A DNA stretch of 13,077 nucleotides from Christensenellaceae bacterium (GTDB lineage: Bacteria > Bacillota > Clostridia > Christensenellales > DTU072). A program made the translations under genes and the position numbers. Position 1 is the stretch's first letter. Every line of letters starts with the position of its first letter. Shown in pieces: positions 1 through 5,527 of the stretch. Below the pieces are notes generated by a model. It was not told the origin of the DNA and searched no databases. It worked only from the letters and a program-made list of their open reading frames with translations. Where the stretch lies: positions 1-13,077 of the forward strand of contig JAISKW010000003.1 in the NCBI GenBank assembly GCA_031260775.1, given 5' to 3'.

Positions 1-69
1 CTCTCCTTTACCGATAATTCCCGCTCCTCAGGCGGTCAACTTGCCGAGGTTTTCGTTTACGAAAGGTAG
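1..69 (+). CDS. Possible C-terminal end of a plus-strand gene (5' part outside window)
   Basis: Frame 1 reads 22 sense codons and then TAG at 67-69, ending in GGQLAEVFVYER. The amino acid mix is plausible for a real protein tail, but the piece is too short to assign to a family. Indirect support comes from the motif at 79-120. It begins a few bases after this stop, and its relative at 11260-11308 lies the same way after the stop of a clear plus-strand gene. Against it, the other strand reads AAAGGAGAG at the extreme left edge (positions 1-9), which could be the ribosome binding site of a minus-strand gene starting just outside. Frame 2 is also open here. The call is therefore tentative. Confidence 0.35.
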   Translation, partial: LSFTDNSRSSGGQLAEVFVYER

Positions 70-78
70 GGTTTTTAA

Positions 79-120
79 TTTTGGGAGGGGAGGAATCTGT
101 ATCCAAACACACCTCCTATT
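79..120. repeat. Intergenic motif copy 1: GGGGAGGAATCTGTAT ... CTCCTATT
   Basis: A purine-rich run, TTTTGGGA then GGGGAGGAATCTGTAT (87-102), is followed by CTCCTATT (113-120). The same order of elements occurs at 11260-11308, with only C for T in the 16-base core. GGAGG (89-93) can pair with CCTCC (112-116). The copy overlaps the stop codon of the minus-strand HD-GYP-like gene. It has no adjacent T-run of terminator quality, so its role is unknown. Confidence 0.5.
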
Positions 121-2149
121 CAATAGTTCTTGAGGAATTTCTATATACCCGTTCGTACACGGTTTTGCGGTAGGTATTGAGGATTGTTTTAATTTTGGAG
201 CGGAATGCGGGAATTGTGAACAGCGCGGTTATTTCGGGGTCGCAGTCCGTGTAAAAAGCCGCTTGTTTCACTCCTTTACTTGCCCATTTTGCTTCAGCCC
301 TTAAGCGGTAAGCGGAATCCGCCACCGTTTCGTCCATTGCAAGCTCGGGGGATTTGCACGATTGGTATCCCCGACCGACGAAATCGGTAGCCGCATCAAG
401 CCCGTCGAAAACGTAGCACATTTTCACTACAAAGAAATAAGGATGACTTGCAAAGTTCTCGTCCTCCGTCTCTTTGGGGTATTCTCTCGCGCTTTTCCCG
501 TGTGCGGTGCGGTGGTGATACTTTGCCACATAGCTTTCGTTTTCGAATTCCGCGGAGGACAGCACCTCCGTGCCCCCTTTACAGTGCTTTTTTATCATCA
601 AGAATTCCATATCCGTCAGCTTGCGGCAAACCTTCGAAACGGTGTCGATGTAGTTGATTTTGCCTAAATCGTGCGCCAAGCCGCAAAGATAAACCTGCGA
701 AACTATCTCGGCTTTTTTTGCTTTTACTTCTTCCTCGGTCGCGGCGTTGCATATCCCGATAAGCTTTGACGGCTTGTTGTCGCAAAACCACTCGGCGGCG
801 GTTTTCATCATCTTTGCGACCATAAGGCTGTGAACAAACGTCGGCACGTGCGTACGGAGGAGCGAACCCGTTATAAGCGACACGTACTTTTTGCGCGCCG
901 CAAAGGAATCGTCGGGGAATTCGCGTCGCGAATGAAGCAGCATTACCGATTGCAAGTCCCTAAGCGAGCCGAAAAGCGTGTTCAACGACACGGCTTTTTT
1001 TACGGACACATACTTTACAAACGCGGCTACAAGATTTTCGTAGCGGCGGCGTATGTCATCGGAAAAATCCTTTTCCGTTCTTGTTAAAAGTGCCAAAGAA
1101 TCCAAAAGAGACGAAACAAAAAACGAATGTTCACTGCGTTTTGTGTATTTTACAACGAATTCGCCGAATGAAATTAACACGTCGGTGAAGTGTTTATGCG
1201 ACATTTCGCCGGTAAAATACGACAAAAGCAATTCGTCATAAAAGGTATTCAGCGTGTCGTTTACGTGCTTAATATGCTTTGTATGTTGCGGAAACGACGC
1301 CTCGCCGCAGATTACCGGCAAAAGGTCATCGGGCAAAAAGCGATAGTTTTCCTGCAGAATTTTTTTTGCTTCGCTTATGTGACTTTCGTCGCCCAAGTTT
1401 TCTTGCAAACGCAATCGCATTGCCGCGCCGAAAGAGTCGCGCAAGGCGTATTCAACGGTTTCTTTTACCCGTTCATAGTCCTCGCCCTCTCCGAGAAATT
1501 CGTGCACCATAGCGTGCGCTTTTACTGCCGCATTTCTGATTGTCTCGACGGTTTCCTTGTTTACCTCATTGTAAAGAGCGTCGTAGACAATACACGGATA
1601 ATAAAGGCATATCGCGTTTACGATTTCACCAACAAGCCGCTTGTCTGCAATTTCGGCGGCTTTCGGAATGGCAACGGAGTTAAAAACTTTCTCGAAAAAG
1701 CTGACCGAACGCGCATAATACAGAGGACTTGCGGTATCCAAAATAGAGTAATAGTGGTACTTTAGTGCCCAAAACACCTCGGCAAGCGATTTTTCGGACG
1801 GAGAAATTCCGTACAAAAGCAGCTCGTTTTGTATGTATCTTTCCCAAAGCTCCGTAGTAAAACACGGGTCATCGAACCGTTTTTCGTCCGAATCGTAAAG
1901 GGCGAGCGCGAGCGTTTTCAAAAAGTCCGCTTCGGCGCGGGTGAGCATTTCGGTTCTGCGGATGAGCGGCGTAACTTTGCTGTCGATAAAGCTGTTGTTT
2001 TGCGTATAAAGACGGCGTTGAAGCGATGAGGCGGCTTGCAAGGTTGCAAATAAATCGGACTTGTCTAATCCTTCTCTTTCAAAAACATCTAACGTCAGTT
2101 TGTTGAAAAATTTTACATTCTCCGCGAATTTTTGAATTTCCGTTTCCAT
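116..2149 (-). CDS. HD-GYP-like domain protein, cytoplasmic, 677 aa
   Basis: The C-terminal third is an HD hydrolase domain related to HD-GYP phosphodiesterases. Visible elements in order are H440, the HD pair in AHDLGK (H493-D494), K521-H522 in KKHCKGG, H545-H546 in YHHRTAHGKSAREYP, and D582/D585 in FDGLDAATD. The last segment resembles the 'VFDALT...RpY' part of HD-GYP proteins. The GYP signature itself is altered: HHE..DGxGYP is replaced by HH with a short insertion ending in REYP. Residues 1 to about 425 are rich in predicted helix, have no signal peptide or membrane segment, and match no family I recognise. HD-GYP proteins often cleave cyclic dinucleotides, but that substrate is only inferred here. 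The ATG at 2149 follows CAAGG at short spacing and a plausible promoter. The gene is single and diverges from the YigZ-family gene. Confidence 0.8.
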   Translation of the reverse strand: METEIQKFAENVKFFNKLTLDVFEREGLDKSDLFATLQAASSLQRRLYTQNNSFIDSKVTPLIRRTEMLTRAEADFLKTLALALYDSDEKRFDDPCFTTELWERYIQNELLLYGISPSEKSLAEVFWALKYHYYSILDTASPLYYARSVSFFEKVFNSVAIPKAAEIADKRLVGEIVNAICLYYPCIVYDALYNEVNKETVETIRNAAVKAHAMVHEFLGEGEDYERVKETVEYALRDSFGAAMRLRLQENLGDESHISEAKKILQENYRFLPDDLLPVICGEASFPQHTKHIKHVNDTLNTFYDELLLSYFTGEMSHKHFTDVLISFGEFVVKYTKRSEHSFFVSSLLDSLALLTRTEKDFSDDIRRRYENLVAAFVKYVSVKKAVSLNTLFGSLRDLQSVMLLHSRREFPDDSFAARKKYVSLITGSLLRTHVPTFVHSLMVAKMMKTAAEWFCDNKPSKLIGICNAATEEEVKAKKAEIVSQVYLCGLAHDLGKINYIDTVSKVCRKLTDMEFLMIKKHCKGGTEVLSSAEFENESYVAKYHHRTAHGKSAREYPKETEDENFASHPYFFVVKMCYVFDGLDAATDFVGRGYQSCKSPELAMDETVADSAYRLRAEAKWASKGVKQAAFYTDCDPEITALFTIPAFRSKIKTILNTYRKTVYERVYRNSSRTIE

Positions 2150-2178
2150 AGCCTTGAAATATTACCGTTATTGCTATA

Positions 2179-2207
2179 AGCATACACTAATTTGCCCGAC
2201 TGTTCAA
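2179..2207 (-). promoter_or_regulatory. Predicted sigma-A promoter for the HD-GYP-like gene
   Basis: On the minus strand TTGAAC (2202-2207) and TATGCT (2179-2184) are separated by exactly 17 bases. Each matches four of six consensus positions. A transcript starting near 2172 would have a leader of about 22 nt before the ATG at 2149. Confidence 0.45.
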
Positions 2208-2300
2208 TGTTTTGGATATTTTGGGTGCGGACAATTATGTGTAGTACTATTAAGTAGTCACTGTTTAATTCCGGCAAAATGATTGCGATGATTTTTGGGG

Positions 2301-2335
2301 AAGGAGTTAGTCGGTGCCTACTTAAATAGGCAATG
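2301..2335 (+). promoter_or_regulatory. Distant Shine-Dalgarno with a spacer hairpin before the YigZ-family start
   Basis: AAGGAG (2301-2306) is a perfect Shine-Dalgarno sequence but ends 26 bases before ATG 2333. An in-frame TAG at 2327-2329 rules out any earlier start for the gene. Between them, TGCCTA (2315-2320) and TAGGCA (2327-2332) form a perfect 6-bp stem with a 6-nt loop, ending directly at the ATG. Folding this 18-nt element leaves an effective spacing of 8 nt. Alternatively, the same Shine-Dalgarno could serve a GTG at 2314 that encodes only V-P-T before TAA at 2323, with re-initiation 7 nt further on. Confidence 0.5.
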
Positions 2336-2941
2336 GAGTTCAAAACGATAAAGGAATACGCAAGGGCGGAAACGGTCGAGCGCAAGAGCCGTTTTATTGC
2401 CGAGGCGCAGCCCGTTGAAACCGAGGAAGCCGCACGCGCCTTTATCGAGGAGCGCAAAGTCTTGTTCAACGACGCAACGCACGTTTGTTTTGCTTATGTT
2501 TTGGGCGCGGGCGGCGAAAATTTTCGCTCCTACGACGCCGGCGAGCCGGGCGGTACGGCGGGCGCGCCGATATTGAACGCCATAAAAAAAGGCAACCTTA
2601 CGGGGGTGGTGTTGACTGTCACAAGGTACTTCGGCGGAATAAAATTAGGCATGGGCGGACTCTCCGCCGCTTATGCAAAAAGCGCGGTTTCGGTGCTTGA
2701 ATGCACGGAAACGGTTATCAAAAAGCTTTGTTCGGTTTTCAATGCGGTTTGCTCTTATGCCGATTTCGAGGCTCTTAAATACAGCCTTCGTGCAACCCCT
2801 CACAGCATTATATCCGTTGACTACGCTCAAGAAGTGTCGGCGTTAATCGCGGTTCAAAAGGAATTCAAAAATGCGTTAGCCGTTGCTGCCGCCGGAAAAT
2901 TTGCAGTCACCGAAATTAAGGAAGGGTATATTGTTCTGTAA
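2333..2941 (+). CDS. YigZ/IMPACT (UPF0029) family protein, 202 aa
   Basis: This is a soluble protein of the YigZ/IMPACT family, whose eukaryotic members act in translational control and whose bacterial members have a poorly defined role. The N-terminal UPF0029 domain is intact. KSRFIAEA (residues 18-25) is followed by SYDAGEPGGTAGAPIL (66-81) and VTRYFGGIKLGMGGLSAAY (96-114), which together form the family signature. A smaller alpha/beta domain fills residues 125-202. The length is normal for the family, at about 200-220 residues. The start is fixed by an in-frame stop at 2327-2329, and no ribosome binding site lies at normal distance (see the 2301-2335 entry). A weak promoter-like pair, TTGGGT (2221) and TACTAT (2245) with 18-base spacing, lies upstream. 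The gene stands alone, diverges from the HD-GYP-like gene and converges on the UppS-like gene. Confidence 0.93.
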   Translation: MEFKTIKEYARAETVERKSRFIAEAQPVETEEAARAFIEERKVLFNDATHVCFAYVLGAGGENFRSYDAGEPGGTAGAPILNAIKKGNLTGVVLTVTRYFGGIKLGMGGLSAAYAKSAVSVLECTETVIKKLCSVFNAVCSYADFEALKYSLRATPHSIISVDYAQEVSALIAVQKEFKNALAVAAAGKFAVTEIKEGYIVL

Positions 2942-2960
2942 CAATTTGATTATAACTGCG

Positions 2961-2978
2961 GACAATCAGCGGATTGTT
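2961..2978 (+). terminator. Small hairpin after the YigZ-family gene
   Basis: GACAATC (2961-2967) pairs with GATTGTT (2972-2978) around AGCG, 20 bases after the stop. Only a short T-rich stretch follows, so this would be a weak terminator. It abuts the palindromic repeat element that fills the rest of this convergent gap. Confidence 0.25.
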
Positions 2979-3051
2979 TGTCACCTTGCGCAAGGTTGCA
3001 GGGTTCAATCCGTATAATTAACGGATTCTGCGACTTTGCGCAGAACGACGA
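2978..3051. repeat. Composite palindromic repeat, locus 1 (unit A, then inverted unit B)
   Basis: Unit A (2978-3011) begins TTGTCACC and ends GCAGGGTTCAATCC. After an 11-base spacer, unit B lies in reverse complement (3023-3051). Each unit is itself a hairpin: 2983-2990 with 2997-3004 (with two G-U pairs), and TTCTGCG 3026-3032 with CGCAGAA 3039-3045, each with a 6-nt loop. AATCCGT (3007-3013) and ACGGATT (3021-3027) also pair across the junction. The element fills most of the gap between the convergent YigZ-family and UppS-like genes. It is the mirror image of locus 2 at 3936-4009. It resembles REP- or MITE-type intergenic elements, and no transposase is present. Confidence 0.75.
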
Positions 3052-3072
3052 CTCGGTTGTCCAATCCCTTGC

Positions 3073-3852
3073 TTATAAGCTGATTCCGCCGAAGGTGCGT
3101 TTTGTGTTTTTGAACTCTGCGATAGCTTCCTCCAAATCGCTTTTTTCGAACTCGGGGAACATCTTTTTAAGGAAATATATCTCGCTGTACGCGCATTGGA
3201 AAAGCATAAAGTCCGAAAGTCTTTTTTTGTCGCCGTAGCGGATTATGATATCGGGGTCGGGGTAGCCGGCGGTAGAAAGGTATTTTTCGATATCGAAATG
3301 CTTTGCATAACTGCGTTCACGCTGTGTGATACTCTCTAAAGAATTGACGTGCGGCATAAAATCCACTTCCTTTAGGAGGTTAAAAACCGTTTCATCAAGG
3401 CGCGAGGAGACGTCCATTGTGTAAGCCGCTGCCGCCAATTGCGCCGCTTTACATATTTCGTCGCGACCGCTATAGTTAATGGCAAAGCTTAACGTTTGGG
3501 TATAATCCTTAGTTTCCAACTCCAAATTCTCGCAAACGTCGCGGAATTCTTCGGGGAACGCGCTCCAATCGCCGACGATTTTGCATTTAAGAAGCAGTAG
3601 TTTCGCAAGGAACAGCACCTCCGTTTCGAAATAATCGCCGACGGTTTTGAATATCGTTTCGACCTCCTCCTTTGGTCGGTTGAAATTATCCTGAGAAAAA
3701 ACGAAAACTGTCATATACTCGATACCGAGTTCCTTTTGCGCCCTCATAAGGCGCAAAATCGCATCCGCGCCGTGCTTATACCCCGCAAGGCGAGAGCCGT
3801 CCGTTTTTACGCCGTACCTACCGTTTCCGTCCGCTATAATTCCGATATTCAT
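3073..3852 (-). CDS. Divergent cis-prenyltransferase, UppS-like, 259 aa
   Basis: This belongs to the undecaprenyl diphosphate synthase family, which extends farnesyl diphosphate with isopentenyl diphosphate to make the lipid carrier for cell-wall sugars. The N-terminal ADGNGRY (residues 7-13) carries the catalytic Asp (D8). VFSQDNFNRP (51-60), INYSGRDEI (125-133), PDPDIIIR (198-205) and FQCAYSEIYF (218-227) follow the family order. R205, R211, S213 and E224 match diphosphate- and metal-binding residues. Several usual residues are changed: the W after DGNGR is Y, GHKAG is GYKHG, and the RTSGExR loop is RYGDKKR. About 20 extra residues precede PDPD. The frame is open to 3972, but that extension would translate the repeat DNA, and ADGNGR sits near the N-terminus in this family, so the ATG at 3852 is preferred. 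No clear ribosome binding site is seen (AGTAAGA precedes the ATG). The gene is isolated from rpsB, frr and cdsA, its usual neighbours, so it may be a second or specialised copy. Substrate and chain length are unknown. Confidence 0.85.
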   Translation of the reverse strand: MNIGIIADGNGRYGVKTDGSRLAGYKHGADAILRLMRAQKELGIEYMTVFVFSQDNFNRPKEEVETIFKTVGDYFETEVLFLAKLLLLKCKIVGDWSAFPEEFRDVCENLELETKDYTQTLSFAINYSGRDEICKAAQLAAAAYTMDVSSRLDETVFNLLKEVDFMPHVNSLESITQRERSYAKHFDIEKYLSTAGYPDPDIIIRYGDKKRLSDFMLFQCAYSEIYFLKKMFPEFEKSDLEEAIAEFKNTKRTFGGISL

Positions 3853-3935
3853 TCTTACTATTGTATATATATCTATTAAAACATATTTATAAATACGAAT
3901 AAATACTTTTATATTGTTTTGCGCGGTCAACCGTG

Positions 3936-4033
3936 TTGTCATTCTGCGCGAAATCGCAGAATCTATACTCAATAAGGATTGAACCCTGCGATTCCGCGCA
4001 GGGTGACAAAATTACACGCGCAGGGTGACAAAA
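3936..4033. repeat. Composite palindromic repeat, locus 2 (unit B, inverted unit A, partial extra A end)
   Basis: Unit B (3936-3963) holds ATTCTGCG (3941-3948) pairing with CGCAGAAT (3955-3962). After a 12-base spacer, unit A lies inverted (3976-4009), with ACCCTGCG (3983-3990) pairing with CGCAGGGT (3997-4004). Both stems are 8 bp with 6-nt loops. The last 17 bases, CGCGCAGGGTGACAAAA, are repeated directly at 3995-4011 and 4017-4033, a 22-base period. The order is the exact reverse of locus 1, so the two loci form an inverted pair around the UppS-like gene. The element lies between dnaB and that gene. Confidence 0.8.
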
Positions 4034-4056
4034 AACAAAGGATAGCCTATCGCTAT
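4028..4056 (-). terminator. Weak intrinsic terminator after dnaB
   Basis: On the minus strand, just after the dnaB stop, ATAGC and GCTAT (4052-4056 and 4042-4046) form a 5-bp hairpin with a 5-nt loop. The sequence then runs CCTTTGTTTTTTGT. The stem is short, so termination may be partial or helped by the palindromic repeat that follows. Confidence 0.35.
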
Positions 4057-4057
4057 A

Positions 4058-5527
4058 CTATTCGTCGACGCCGTCATTCGGTTTGCCGACCGACGCGCCG
4101 CGGTGAAAGACCTGTCCCTCGGTAAAGCGTTGGTGCCTGCCGTCGAAATTAAAAAATATTTCGCCCGTTTCGCCGCTGCGGTTTTTTGCAATTGTCATTA
4201 TGATTTCGTTCGATTCCTTTTCTCTTAATTTTTTCGAAAGGAAAATTACGATATCGGCATCCTGCTCAATGCTGCCCGAATCGCGCAAATCCGACAACTG
4301 CGGCATCGGCGATATGCCCGAATCGCCGTCGGCGGCTCCCGCGCCGGACTTGTAGGATTTCAGTTCCTGCTCACGCTTTTCAATGGCGCGCGACATTTGG
4401 CAAAGGAGGATTATCGGGCATTTCAGCTTCATTGCATACAGCTTCAGCGCGCGCGTAATTTTGGCTAACTCCTGTACCGTTGAGGAATTTCGCCTTTTGT
4501 CGGACTCCTCCAATTCGAGTAATCCTAAATAATCGACAAGCACAATATCTAACTTTTTGCCCGTATCGTCCGCGAGCTTAGTGCAAAGCTCGTAAATTTG
4601 CGACGGCTTGGTATTTGTGCCCGTGCTGTGATAGATTTGCGAGTTAATCAGAAGGTCGTTCGATATTTTATAGGAGTTCAAAAACTCGTCGGAGGTGATA
4701 CTGTCGCCGCGCTTCAGGTTGTTCATAGGAACATTCGAAAGGTTGGAAATCATTCTTTGTGCGAGGTCTTCGCCGGTCATTTCTAATTCGAACAGGGCGC
4801 AGAGGCTTTTTTTCGACTTGTCTTGCGCCGCCTGTCGCTTTGCGATGTTTGCAAGAAAATTGAGCGCGAATGCGGTTTTACCAACCGACGGGCGCGCCGC
4901 TACGATGACAAGCTGCCCCTCCGTAAATCCGTTTGTAAATTGGTCAAGCTTGTGGAACCCCGACGGAAAGCCGCGTCCGTAATTGCTGTCCTTTTGCTTT
5001 TTTGCAAGCTCCTCGTAAAACTTAATAATGCTGTCCCGAATGTGTGCAAGCTGCTGTCCGCGGTTGACGGAAAGCTCATGGAACTGCTCTATTGCGTGCG
5101 TCACAACCGCGCCCGCCTCGCCGTCGGCCTTGTAGGCTTCGTCGGCAACCGTGCCGCAAATCTTAATTACGCGGCGAAGTATGTAATCACGCTCTATTAT
5201 CGCAATATAATCGTCAATAAAGGCGGCAGTCGCTTCTTGGTTTGTCAGCTCGGTGAGGTATTCTAAAAAATCGAACTCCGTATCGCCGCCCGATTTCAGA
5301 ACGTCGTATACCGTAACGAGGCGTATGTTTTTGCCGCGCTCCGCAATACTCTCAATAGCCTCGAATATTCTGCGGTTTACGGTATTGTAAATGTAATCCT
5401 TTGTTAAACGGCTCATTGCCGCAACCGCGGCGTCGTGTTCAAGGAGCATACAAGATAACAGCGATTTTTCCGCTTCGTAGTTTGTGGGTTCCTTTCTCGG
5501 TTGTATGTTCTTTTCGCTTGCTTCCAT
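4058..5527 (-). CDS. dnaB: Replicative DNA helicase DnaB, 489 aa
   Basis: This is the hexameric replicative helicase that unwinds DNA ahead of the replisome and interacts with primase. The N-terminal DnaB domain spans about residues 14-115 (NYEAEKSLLSCML onward). The RecA-like ATPase domain follows a linker. Walker A is ARPSVGKT (211-218), the catalytic glutamate is E249 in FELEM, Walker B is LDIVLVDYLGLL (326-337, D332), the sensor glutamine is Q377 in LLCQMSR, and the DNA-binding SDLRDSGSIEQDAD stretch is 412-425. The probable arginine finger is R450 in AKNRSGETG. About 20 extra residues (387-408, rich in Gly, Ser and Lys) interrupt the loop between the Q motif and SDLRDSG compared with ordinary DnaB. 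No intein is seen. The start ATG overlaps the lysA stop as TAATG, which suggests translational coupling. The usual Firmicute neighbours rplI and the GdpP-like gene are absent, and lysA is upstream instead. Confidence 0.96.
   Translation of the reverse strand: MEASEKNIQPRKEPTNYEAEKSLLSCMLLEHDAAVAAMSRLTKDYIYNTVNRRIFEAIESIAERGKNIRLVTVYDVLKSGGDTEFDFLEYLTELTNQEATAAFIDDYIAIIERDYILRRVIKICGTVADEAYKADGEAGAVVTHAIEQFHELSVNRGQQLAHIRDSIIKFYEELAKKQKDSNYGRGFPSGFHKLDQFTNGFTEGQLVIVAARPSVGKTAFALNFLANIAKRQAAQDKSKKSLCALFELEMTGEDLAQRMISNLSNVPMNNLKRGDSITSDEFLNSYKISNDLLINSQIYHSTGTNTKPSQIYELCTKLADDTGKKLDIVLVDYLGLLELEESDKRRNSSTVQELAKITRALKLYAMKLKCPIILLCQMSRAIEKREQELKSYKSGAGAADGDSGISPMPQLSDLRDSGSIEQDADIVIFLSKKLREKESNEIIMTIAKNRSGETGEIFFNFDGRHQRFTEGQVFHRGASVGKPNDGVDE

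Noticed and set aside
51..75. Terminator from TTTCG-ttta-CGAAA followed by GGTTTTT
   Set aside because: The stem is only 5 bp of mostly A-T pairs, and the T-run begins several bases after it. It also overlaps the possible coding end, so it is not convincing.
1190..1765. 191-codon plus-strand open frame
   Set aside because: It lies wholly inside the HD-GYP-like gene on the other strand, has no family motif, and has a composition typical of an antisense shadow.
3908..3930. Promoter for the UppS-like gene: TTGACC with TATAAA on the minus strand
   Set aside because: The two hexamers are only 11 bases apart, too close for a sigma-A promoter. The real promoter is probably elsewhere in the AT-rich leader 3853-3935 but cannot be fixed by eye.
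3853..3972. N-terminal extension of the UppS-like frame to an ATG at 3972
   Set aside because: The extra 40 residues include translated palindromic repeat DNA and an AT-rich leader. The family's conserved ADGNGR begins near the N-terminus, which fits the ATG at 3852.
2978..4033. CRISPR array or insertion sequence from the repeats
   Set aside because: The repeats are palindromic pairs in opposite orientation without regular spacers, and no transposase or cas gene is nearby.
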